64,000 nt of DNA from Actinocorallia longicatena (GTDB taxonomy: Bacteria; Actinomycetota; Actinomycetes; Streptosporangiales; Streptosporangiaceae). Of the stretch, positions 8,159 through 14,960 are shown in pieces; the first letter of the stretch is position 1; every line of letters begins with the position of its first letter. Both the position numbers and the translations under genes were made by a program. Location: contig NZ_BAAAUV010000007.1 of the NCBI RefSeq assembly GCF_039534125.1, positions 367,115 through 431,114 on the forward strand. The letters run 5' to 3'. Under the pieces are notes generated by a model. It saw nothing but the letters and a program-made list of their open reading frames with translations, was not told the DNA's origin and made no database searches.

Positions 8159-9468
8159 TCGCTCTAGCCCTTCTCCTGGCGGCCGCGGCGCTCCTCTGGT
8201 CTCGAACGGGAACCTCAGAACACCGCCTGCGACGAATCCACACCACCGGACACCGACAGTGGAACACCCACGCCACCGGCCACCAGCAGAACCCGTCTTC
8301 GACGTCGGCCGGCTCACGTTCCCAGCGCTCCTCCGCAGACCCGCACACCTACCGGCCGCCCGCCAGTTCGCACGCTCACCCCGCGACGTTCGGCTCACCT
8401 GCTCATCCCTCGTCCTCCGGCTCACCTGCTCACCCGTCGTCCAGCGGCTCGTACGTTCACCCCTTGGTCTTCGGCTCGCGTGCCCACTCGTCCGGCGTCT
8501 CGAGCACCGAGGTCCCGCCCTCCGGCCCGCTTGCCCAAGCCAGGCCGTTCGGCTCGCGTCCCAAGGCGTCGCCGGTCGGCTCACGGATCCGGAACTCGCG
8601 GCTCGGCTCACGTGCTCGAACGAAGCCCGGAGACCCGTCCGTCCGGGCCTCGTTCGTCCTGCGGCCTCGGGCCTCGTCACCCACCCCGTCCGAACGAGCC
8701 CTGGCGCTGGCGAAGGCCACCACCGCACGTCTGCGTCCGAACCGCACAGAGACGGCAGGACGCCAAGCGGTGATCGAACTCTGCGACGGCCTGGCCGCCG
8801 AACTCACCGCAGGAAGAGCACCGGAAGAAGCCCTGGCCAGAACCCTCTCAACCCTCCCCACCGAACTGACCGCACTCCTTCAGCACCTGACCACGCCCTC
8901 CGGCACCGCCACGGCCTGGAATGCCCCCGTTTCGGGCATCTCTGCCATATCGGGTATCCGCAGCATCGCGAACACCCCTGCCGCCGCGGGCGTCTTCACG
9001 ACCCCTGGAATCTTCACGGCCCCGGGTGTCACGGCCCCGGGCGTCATGTATCCGGGCGCGCTTCCAGGCATCCCGCCCGAGTTGGACATCCCCACCGAGT
9101 TGGACAGAGCCTCCACCGCCCCGGGCGCCGAAAGCCTCCGCCTCCTGGCCGCTTCCTGGCGCATCGGCGTGGAACGCGGCGCCACCTTCGCCACCGTCAT
9201 CGACAGCCTGGCAGCGGCCCTCCGCGATGAGACCGCCCACCAGGAGCACATCACCTCCCAGCTGGCGGCCCCGAAAGCCACGGCGAAACTCCTGGCCGCC
9301 CTCCCCCTCCTCGGCATGACCATGGCCTGGGCCATGGGCGCCAACCCCCTCGCCTTCCTCTTCACCACCCTCCCCGGCCTGGCCTCCCTGACAGCGGGCA
9401 CCCTCCTCAACGCCGCCGGCCTCCTCTGGACCCACCGCATAGCCCAAGCCGCCCAACACCCCACCTGA
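8155..9468 (+). CDS. TadB-like membrane platform protein with large low-complexity insertions
   Basis: 437 residues, much longer than typical actinobacterial TadB (about 250-300). An N-terminal hydrophobic segment (3-17) is followed by about 150 residues of Ser/Pro/His/Arg low complexity built on a nine-residue unit (FGSPAHPSS, SGSPAHPSS, SGSYVHPLV). The T2SS-F-like core appears at about 195-245 (IELCDGLAAELTAGRAPEEAL) and again at 320-437 with two hydrophobic segments; between them lies a second insert (GVFTTPGIFTAPGVTAPGV). TadB with TadC forms the inner-membrane platform for the pilus. Start overlaps the tadA stop. The inserts leave the core intact in frame. Confidence 0.82.
   Translation: MIALALLLAAAALLWSRTGTSEHRLRRIHTTGHRQWNTHATGHQQNPSSTSAGSRSQRSSADPHTYRPPASSHAHPATFGSPAHPSSSGSPAHPSSSGSYVHPLVFGSRAHSSGVSSTEVPPSGPLAQARPFGSRPKASPVGSRIRNSRLGSRARTKPGDPSVRASFVLRPRASSPTPSERALALAKATTARLRPNRTETAGRQAVIELCDGLAAELTAGRAPEEALARTLSTLPTELTALLQHLTTPSGTATAWNAPVSGISAISGIRSIANTPAAAGVFTTPGIFTAPGVTAPGVMYPGALPGIPPELDIPTELDRASTAPGAESLRLLAASWRIGVERGATFATVIDSLAAALRDETAHQEHITSQLAAPKATAKLLAALPLLGMTMAWAMGANPLAFLFTTLPGLASLTAGTLLNAAGLLWTHRIAQAAQHPT
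8362..8496 (+). repeat. degenerate 27-bp (9-residue) tandem repeats inside tadB
   Basis: Successive 27-bp units encode ASSHAHPAT, FGSPAHPSS, SGSPAHPSS, SGSYVHPLV and FGSRAHSSG; related (F/V/L)GSR units recur further on to about 8635. Units 2 and 3 are nearly identical in DNA, showing recent duplication. Confidence 0.8.
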
Positions 9469-9703
9469 CCCATGCCCCACCCACCCCGCCTCCTTCAGGA
9501 CCACGACCACCAGCCCCCACTCCTCTCACCACGCCACCGGCGGACCTGCCTAGCAGACATCCACGCCTGACAGCCGTGCGGTCCGGCTTGACGTGCGTCC
9601 CCGCCAGAGCCATGCGTCGCCGCTCAGCGGCGCCCATCCCGGACGGCTGGGAGTTCCTGTCGATGAGCCTCCCTCCCCGAGGATCGGATGTCGCCGATCG
9701 ACG

Positions 9704-9862
9704 GCGTCCGACCCTGACGGCGGGCCGTCCTTGCTCAGCAGTGTCGGTTCAGGCGGGCCTTCCCCACCTGTGGGCCCGGGGAGGGCCGCCTGGCGGCATC
9801 CAGGCTCGATGGCCGGGCATTTCTGCCCTGCGGACGCCCTCGCCGAGGACCGGGCCTCGCCG
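9704..9862. repeat. long direct repeat, copy A (tadB-tadC spacer)
   Basis: Begins GCGTCCGACCCTG and contains GGCGGCATCCAGGCTCGATGG and GGACGCCCTCGCCGAGGA. Copy B starts 245 bases downstream. Agreement is high at both ends and lower in the middle. The offset is not a multiple of three, which argues against a repeated protein domain. Confidence 0.85.
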
Positions 9863-9948
9863 ATTGAAGGCGCCCGCCCCTTATGGCGCCCGCCCCTGAC
9901 CGCGTTCGGCCCTGATCGCGTCCGCCCTCATGGCGCCCAAACCTGACC

Positions 9949-10110
9949 GCGTCCGACCCTGCCGGCGGGCCGTCCTTGCTCGGCGGTGCCTGTTTCGGAC
10001 GGGCCTCCCCGTCCGTGGCACGAGGAGCCTGCGTGGCTGGCGGCATCCAGGCTCGATGGGCGGGCATTCCTTTCCGGCGGACGCCCTCGCCGAGGATCGG
10101 GCGCGCCAGG
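9949..10110. repeat. long direct repeat, copy B (tadB-tadC spacer)
   Basis: Partner of 9704-9862, with shared blocks GCGTCCGACCCTG, GGCGGGCCGTCCTTGCTC, GGCGGCATCCAGGCTCGATG and GGACGCCCTCGCCGAGGA. A truncated third copy (GGCCGTCTTGCTCGGCGG) begins near 10135. Confidence 0.85.
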
Positions 10111-10366
10111 TCGGCGGAGTCATGCCCGGCCTCCGGCCGTCTTGCTCGGCGGCGTCTGTTCTGGGTGTCCCTGCAGGGAAGCCGGGCGGCGTTCGGTGGG
10201 TCTGCGCCTGATGGCTGGGTGCTCCGTCCGGTGGACGCCCGCCTGACGAAGGCGCAGCTCCCGGCTGATCGTCGCCCGGCGGCCAGGCGTCTTCCTCGAT
10301 GCCGCCGAGCTTCGCGGACCCACTCCACAGCCCAAACCGTCCAGTACCTCAACCGATCGAGGCTCC

Positions 10367-11356
10367 ATGCTCCCCGCTCTCCTCCTGGCCCTCGCCACAG
10401 CCCTGGCCCTCCCGCCCTCTCCTTTGGGCAGGCTCCACCGCCTGATCGCACGTCCGCGTCCCTCATCCCGCTTCAGACCCTCATCCGGTTCCGGGTCCGC
10501 ACGCGGCTCGGCACCTCCACTCGGCGCGCTCCCTCCGTCGCATCCAGCACGTTCGAACCGATGGAGGTCCTCTGCACCGGCCTTCACCGGGCTCGGCCCC
10601 CGTGCGTCAGCGCGTCTCGATCCCTCGTCCTTGTCGGCCCAGGCCGGTGACTCCTGGGTATACGCGGGTGCCCCGGCGAGCGGCGCCCGGCGGAGAGGAG
10701 ATGCGGCGCGGCGGGGAGGGACGGATCAGGGGGAGGCGGGGGCTCCGGGCGCTCGGCGGTTCCCGGGACGGCTGGTTCTGGTGGGCGTCGTCGGGTGCGG
10801 GGTCTGGGCGACGGTGGGCGGCGTCCTGGGAATGGGGGCCGGAGGACTCGCGGCGTTCGGGATGTGGCGGCTGCTCGCGCGGATGACGCCGCGGGAGGAA
10901 AAGAGGCGTCATGCCAGGCTCGTAGCCGACCTGCCCGTGGCGGTGGATCTGCTCGCGGCCTGCCTGTCGGCCGGAGCGTCGTGGACGGAATCCGTCGAAG
11001 CCGTCGCCGGCGCGCTCGGCGGGCCCCTGGGCGAGGAACTGACGACCGTCGCAGCCCGGGTCAGGCTGGGTGCCGACCCGGCCGAAGCCTGGCTGACCCT
11101 CGCCACGACACCGGCGCTGGCCGCCCTCGCACGGACGGCGTCCCGGGCCTCGGACACCGGAGCGGCACTGGCGCCGACGCTCGCCCGCCTCGCCCGCGAC
11201 CAGCGGCGCGCCGCCCGTAACGCCGCGGACGCCAGGGCACGAACGGCCGCCGTCCATGCCGTGGCACCGCTCGGCCTCTGCTTCCTCCCGGCCTTCGTCC
11301 TCCTCGGCATCGTCCCCGCGATCGCCGGGATCGCCCACTCCATCACCCTCCCCTGA
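10367..11356 (+). CDS. TadC-like type II secretion F domain protein
   Basis: 329 residues. An N-terminal hydrophobic segment (MLPALLLALATALALP) is followed by a long Ser/Arg/Pro-rich stretch to about 130, two hydrophobic segments (about 135-165), the T2SS-F helical core at about 180-290 (DLPVAVDLLAACLSAGASW, with DTGAALAPTLARLARDQRR) and a final membrane segment (LGLCFLPAFVLLGIVPAIAGI). It is the second inner-membrane platform subunit of the Tad machine. ATG 10367 has GAGG nine bases upstream. The N-terminal low-complexity insert mirrors that in TadB. It is separated from tadB by the repeat-bearing spacer. Confidence 0.85.
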   Translation: MLPALLLALATALALPPSPLGRLHRLIARPRPSSRFRPSSGSGSARGSAPPLGALPPSHPARSNRWRSSAPAFTGLGPRASARLDPSSLSAQAGDSWVYAGAPASGARRRGDAARRGGTDQGEAGAPGARRFPGRLVLVGVVGCGVWATVGGVLGMGAGGLAAFGMWRLLARMTPREEKRRHARLVADLPVAVDLLAACLSAGASWTESVEAVAGALGGPLGEELTTVAARVRLGADPAEAWLTLATTPALAALARTASRASDTGAALAPTLARLARDQRRAARNAADARARTAAVHAVAPLGLCFLPAFVLLGIVPAIAGIAHSITLP

Positions 11357-11392
11357 ACGCCGCTGAGCTGCGGATCAACGGCATCCAGTGGG

Positions 11393-11420
11393 TTTTCCAC
11401 AGGCTGGAGAACGGTCTTGG
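11393..11420 (+). promoter_or_regulatory. Tad-locus shared element, copy 2 (TTTTCCACA + GGTCTTGG)
   Basis: TTTTCCACA, 11 nt, GGTCTTGG, matching 5683-5710 with the same spacing and most intervening bases (GG-TGGAGAAC). It lies 64 bases before the pilin start and probably belongs to that gene's promoter region. Confidence 0.6.
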
Positions 11421-11483
11421 ACGAGTCGGCGCATGCTGGGGGCAGAGCGGGAGAACGTCCCGCAGAACCGAAGCGGAGTCCGC

Positions 11484-11681
11484 ATGAAGCGCACCATCTC
11501 GATCCGCCCCGGCAGGAGGATCCACAGCCGCCGGGACGAGGGAATGTCCACGGCGGAATACGCCGTCGGCACCGTCGCCGCGGCCGGATTCGCCGCCCTC
11601 CTGTTCAAGATCGTCACCAGTGACGAGGTCCGCGAGCTGCTCTTAGGGATCATCAACCGGGCCCTCCAGCTGGCCGGATGA
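11484..11681 (+). CDS. DUF4244 / Flp-type pilin precursor
   Basis: A 65-residue prepilin. The leader ends DEG, followed by MSTAEYAVGTVAAAGFAALLF: Gly at -1, Glu at +5 and Tyr at +6 are the prepilin-peptidase and Flp signatures. The hydrophobic helix forms the pilus core. Start ATG 11484 (MKRTIS) is supported by GGAG nine bases upstream; the open frame extends upstream through the shared regulatory element. It overlaps the next gene by four bases. The prepilin peptidase is not in this window. Confidence 0.92.
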   Translation: MKRTISIRPGRRIHSRRDEGMSTAEYAVGTVAAAGFAALLFKIVTSDEVRELLLGIINRALQLAG

Positions 11682-12049
11682 TCACCGCATCTCCCGGCAC
11701 GTCCCGTAAGGACAGAGGCTCGGCGACGGTGGAGACGGCCCTGGCCCTCCCCGCCCTCATGACCGTCGTCGCGATCGCCCTCTGGGGCATCGCGGCGGCG
11801 GCCGCCAACCTCACCTGCATCGACGCCGCCCACACGGGAGCCCGAGCCGCCGCCAGAGGCGAACCCCCCGAAGCCGTCCGCACCGCGATCCTCCGAGCCG
11901 CTCCACCCCACACGACCGTCACCCTGACCACCACCCCCGACACCACCCACCTCACCGTCACCACCGTCTTCCACCCCCCGCTCCACCTCCCCCTCCCCGC
12001 CCTCACCTTCCAGGCCACAGCCGAAGCCCCCACCGAACCCACCCCCTGA
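11678..12049 (+). CDS. TadE-family pseudopilin
   Basis: 123 residues with the TadE N-terminal signature DRGSATVETALALPALM, then a hydrophobic helix to about 48 and a Thr/Pro-rich exported domain. TadE/TadF proteins are minor pseudopilins required for Flp pilus assembly. The Glu in VETALALPAL matches the conserved prepilin Glu. ATG 11678 overlaps the pilin stop (ATGA), so translation is coupled. The tail (TEAPTEPTP) is low complexity. Confidence 0.88.
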   Translation: MITASPGTSRKDRGSATVETALALPALMTVVAIALWGIAAAAANLTCIDAAHTGARAAARGEPPEAVRTAILRAAPPHTTVTLTTTPDTTHLTVTTVFHPPLHLPLPALTFQATAEAPTEPTP

Positions 12050-12343
12050 CCGGCTCGCTCCGGTACGGCGGTCGTCATGCCGATGAGGAGATGTCTTGCC
12101 CGAATGCGCGCGTCCGGTGCGGTGTGTTCATCTGGTCTGCAGGTCCGGGGCCTGCCATGCGGCGGGCAGCGGCCGACGCCGGGAAACGGGGTGGACGAGA
12201 AGGTGCGGGCCCCGTGGCGGGTCCGGGTCCCGGCGTGGAGGTGCTTCGTGAAACCGCTGTCGAGGCCGGGGCCGGGTCTTCGGAACCGGCGGAGCGCTCC
12301 CCGGATTCTGCTCGTGGTGCCTACGGGTTCTCTTTCCGACCGG

Positions 12344-12757
12344 GTGGCCGCTTCAGGGCCCCGGGCGGGATCGAAGAGGAAGCGGGATCGGGGGACCGCC
12401 ACATTGTGGGTGGTCGCCTTCGCGGGCTTGCTGTGGACGGTGGCGGCCGTCGTGATGCTCGCCGGTGGGGTTCGTGGTGCCCGTCATCGGGCGCAGATGG
12501 CCGCCGATACCGCCGCGCTGGCGGTGGTGACCAGGGAGGTCTGGGGATTCGGGGACGGGTGCAGGTTCGCCCGCCGGGTCGTGGAGAGCGCCCGGGCCAG
12601 CCTGACGGCCTGCGTGCTGACCCCGAATGATCCGGCCTCCGGGGTGACGGCCGAAGTATGCGTGGCCGTGCCGTTTCACGGCCCTCCCTGGCTGGGCGAT
12701 CTGCGCATCCAGGCCAGGGCCCGAGCGGGCCAGTCCCATGAGCAGGAGCGCCCGTGA
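12344..12757 (+). CDS. TadE-like protein of the Rv3654c/TIGR03816 type
   Basis: The conserved core KRDRGTATLWVVAFAGLL...GARHRAQMAADTAALA matches the 'helicase/secretion neighborhood TadE-like' family: a single transmembrane segment followed by a short exported domain with two or more cysteines. The start is uncertain. GTG 12344 gives 137 residues, the usual size; the frame stays open back to ATG 12077, but the extra 89 residues are Arg/Pro/Cys-rich and unlike the family. Position after TadE and close to the helicase fits the family's defining context. Confidence 0.75.
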   Translation: MAASGPRAGSKRKRDRGTATLWVVAFAGLLWTVAAVVMLAGGVRGARHRAQMAADTAALAVVTREVWGFGDGCRFARRVVESARASLTACVLTPNDPASGVTAEVCVAVPFHGPPWLGDLRIQARARAGQSHEQERP

Positions 12758-12933
12758 TGCGCGAAGAGGCCTCGTACCCACGACGGACGCCGTCCCGGAA
12801 CAGGGTTATACGTGCTGTCAATAGAGCTAGGGTGCAGGTGGCGATAGTTTGTCGCCTTCCTGTGACTTTGGCTACCGGTCGGTCATATACGCTGCCGTAA
12901 GCATTGGGGTACCGGACTGTGACGGAGGGAACC

Positions 12934-14565
12934 GTGCGGATGCGGATCAGGTCGCTGATGGTCGCGGGTCCTCTCGTGCTCGCGGTCATGGGACCGGGTA
13001 CGCCGGCGAAGGCCGCGGCCGGTCCGGCGATCTCCCCGGCCAACGGGTCCGTCGTCACCAGTTCCTCGGTGCGCATCTCGGTGAAGACCGGATTCCTCGG
13101 TGGGCAGCTCTACGTCAACGACGTCCCGCGGAGGTCCGCGAAGGGCTCCACGCTCCTCACCTGGACGATCAACGGGCACTCCTCGCCCAACGGCACCTAT
13201 CACGTCCTTCTCAAGGACCCGGTCCTCGCGCTGAACAACAGCACGAGCACGTTCAGGATGGCCGTGCCCGCCTACGCGCCCAGCGGTCTCCAGGCGAAGG
13301 CCAGCGGCGGGACCGTCACGATCTCCTGGAAGCGCGGCGAGGAACCCGACCTGACCGGCTACACCGTGTCCAGCAGCCTCGGCAGGAGCCGGAGCGTCGG
13401 CATGGGGGCGTGCGGCGGCGGACGCTGCACGACCACCCTGTCGGTCGGGGCGAACATGGGCGGCCAGATCGCCGTCCAGGTCGTGGCCAAGCGGAAGGGC
13501 GCGGCCCCGTCGGGCGCCGCCGGCGGCACGGTCAAGCTGACCGGCACCGGTGGCGGAAACGGCGGTAACACCAACCCGGTTCCGCCCCCCAACAACAACA
13601 CCTGGCCGGCCCCGGGCAACAACACGACGCCCGATCCGTTCCCGACCGTCCAGCCCGGTCCCGACTGGAGCACCGTCTCCCCGCAGCCGACGGCCGACAA
13701 TCCCTTCAGCTCACCCCAGGCCGAGCCGAGCGTCGACACCTCCCTGATGCCGCAGCCGGTCGCCGACACCCGCACCGCCTCGGCGGCGGACAGCCTGCAG
13801 TGGGGCAAGAGCGTCGCGATCGCCCTGGTCCTCCTCCTGTGCGCGGGCCACCTCGGCACCTGGACACGCCGCCTCCGGACGGCCCGGGCGGGCGGCCCCG
13901 TCTCAGGCCCCCGCATCATCCCCGGTTCCGCCCACGCCCGCGTCGAGGCGAACCGCCACCACATCCAGGCCGCCCTGGCCGCTTCCCGCACCATCACGGA
14001 CGAAGAGGACACCAAGCCGAAGCGCCGCCGCTTCTCCAAGAAGCGCGCCCTCTCCGCCCCTCCGGCCCCCGACCTCCTCCCGTCCGCGCCCGCCCTCGAC
14101 GACGAGCCCGGCACCCTCCTCGTCGACGACGACCTCACGACCCCGGCGTTCACGACGACCGACCACTCGCCGTACCTGCCGCCGTCCCCGCACGACGCGG
14201 GCGTCTACGCCGTCATGGACCCGGCCCTCTACGACGCGATCCCCGACGATGACGACCCGCCCTACGACTCCGCACGCTCCTCCGCCGACCTCGACGAGCC
14301 CTCCTCCCATGCTTTCGCGGACCCCCTCGCGACACGCACCGAGAACAGCGAAGGCCCGATGTCGGCGGCCCGCGACTACAGCGGCTCCACCCCCGATTCG
14401 GACGAGGAAGCCTCCGCCCCCCGACCGGAATCGGGCCTGGCCGCCCTGATGGACCTCTCGTCCCCCACCGACCCCGACCCCGCCTTCACCCCGGACTCCA
14501 GCCGCACCGAACTCCTGGACACCCCCCGCCCCCGCCGCCTCTTCCGCCGAGGCCGCCGCTCCTGA
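12934..14565 (+). CDS. secreted/type I membrane protein with Fn3-like domain and long acidic cytoplasmic tail
   Basis: 543 residues. Signal peptide (MRIRSLMVAGPLVLAVMGPGTPAKAAA); Ig-like region about 35-110 (ISPANGSVVTSSSVRIS); Fn3-like region about 115-205 (PSGLQAKASGGTVTISW, LTGYTV); Pro/Asn/Gly-rich linker to about 280; one transmembrane helix (VAIALVLLLCAGHLGTW); then about 220 cytoplasmic residues rich in Asp, Ser and Pro with basic patches (KPKRRRFSKKR). GTG 12934 is preferred because GGAGGG precedes it by 4-5 bases; ATG 12940 and TTG 12904 are alternatives. Being downstream of the Tad pseudopilins, it may be a surface anchor or adhesin, but that is inference. Confidence 0.7.
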   Translation: MRMRIRSLMVAGPLVLAVMGPGTPAKAAAGPAISPANGSVVTSSSVRISVKTGFLGGQLYVNDVPRRSAKGSTLLTWTINGHSSPNGTYHVLLKDPVLALNNSTSTFRMAVPAYAPSGLQAKASGGTVTISWKRGEEPDLTGYTVSSSLGRSRSVGMGACGGGRCTTTLSVGANMGGQIAVQVVAKRKGAAPSGAAGGTVKLTGTGGGNGGNTNPVPPPNNNTWPAPGNNTTPDPFPTVQPGPDWSTVSPQPTADNPFSSPQAEPSVDTSLMPQPVADTRTASAADSLQWGKSVAIALVLLLCAGHLGTWTRRLRTARAGGPVSGPRIIPGSAHARVEANRHHIQAALAASRTITDEEDTKPKRRRFSKKRALSAPPAPDLLPSAPALDDEPGTLLVDDDLTTPAFTTTDHSPYLPPSPHDAGVYAVMDPALYDAIPDDDDPPYDSARSSADLDEPSSHAFADPLATRTENSEGPMSAARDYSGSTPDSDEEASAPRPESGLAALMDLSSPTDPDPAFTPDSSRTELLDTPRPRRLFRRGRRS

Positions 14566-14960
14566 CCCGAGCCTGCGCTCGTGCCTTGAGCTCGTCGCTC
14601 CCGAGTGGCCGCCGCTTCCGCTGTGGCCCCGCTGCGCAAGCTCCGCCCTCGAACCGAAATCGGGCCCGCCCGCCCGGATCGGACCCGTCGGTTCCTGACC
14701 GCACCGGCTGATCTTCGCCGCGGGTCGCAGTCGCGTTGGGCCATGGACGTCCCGCCGAGGCTGTCACTCGTTCCCGCGGCTCTGCTGTTCCTGCCGCGCT
14801 GACGTTGCCGGGTGTCGCTGCTCAACCGAATGCCGCCGGACGCCCGATGCTCGCCTGGTCCTGCCGGTGGCCTTCCGCTCGGGGTTATCGCTGATGCGCG
14901 GGTCGGGAGGCTCGTGGTGGTGGGGCGGGTCGCTCGGTGCGGCCGGTCGCCGAGGCCTTT
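14566..14960. other. 395-bp convergent intergenic region
   Basis: Between the Fn3 protein and the helicase 3' end. I see no gene, hairpin with T-tract, or repeat that stands out; open frames are short and Arg-rich. Confidence 0.5.

Larger units (their letters stand above)
9469..10366. other. 898-bp non-coding spacer between tadB and tadC
   Basis: tadB and tadC are normally adjacent or overlapping, so this gap is unusual. Open frames on both strands give Arg/Pro-rich products without family features or ribosome sites. Its main content is a roughly 160-bp imperfect direct duplication (9704-9862 and 9949-10110) plus a shorter third fragment near 10135-10165. I see no transposase, tRNA or clear terminator. 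Confidence 0.65.

Noticed and set aside
9735..10466. 243-codon minus-strand frame in the tadB-tadC spacer
   Set aside because: The two DNA repeats fall in different frames (offset 245), the product is Arg/Pro-rich, and there is no start signal.
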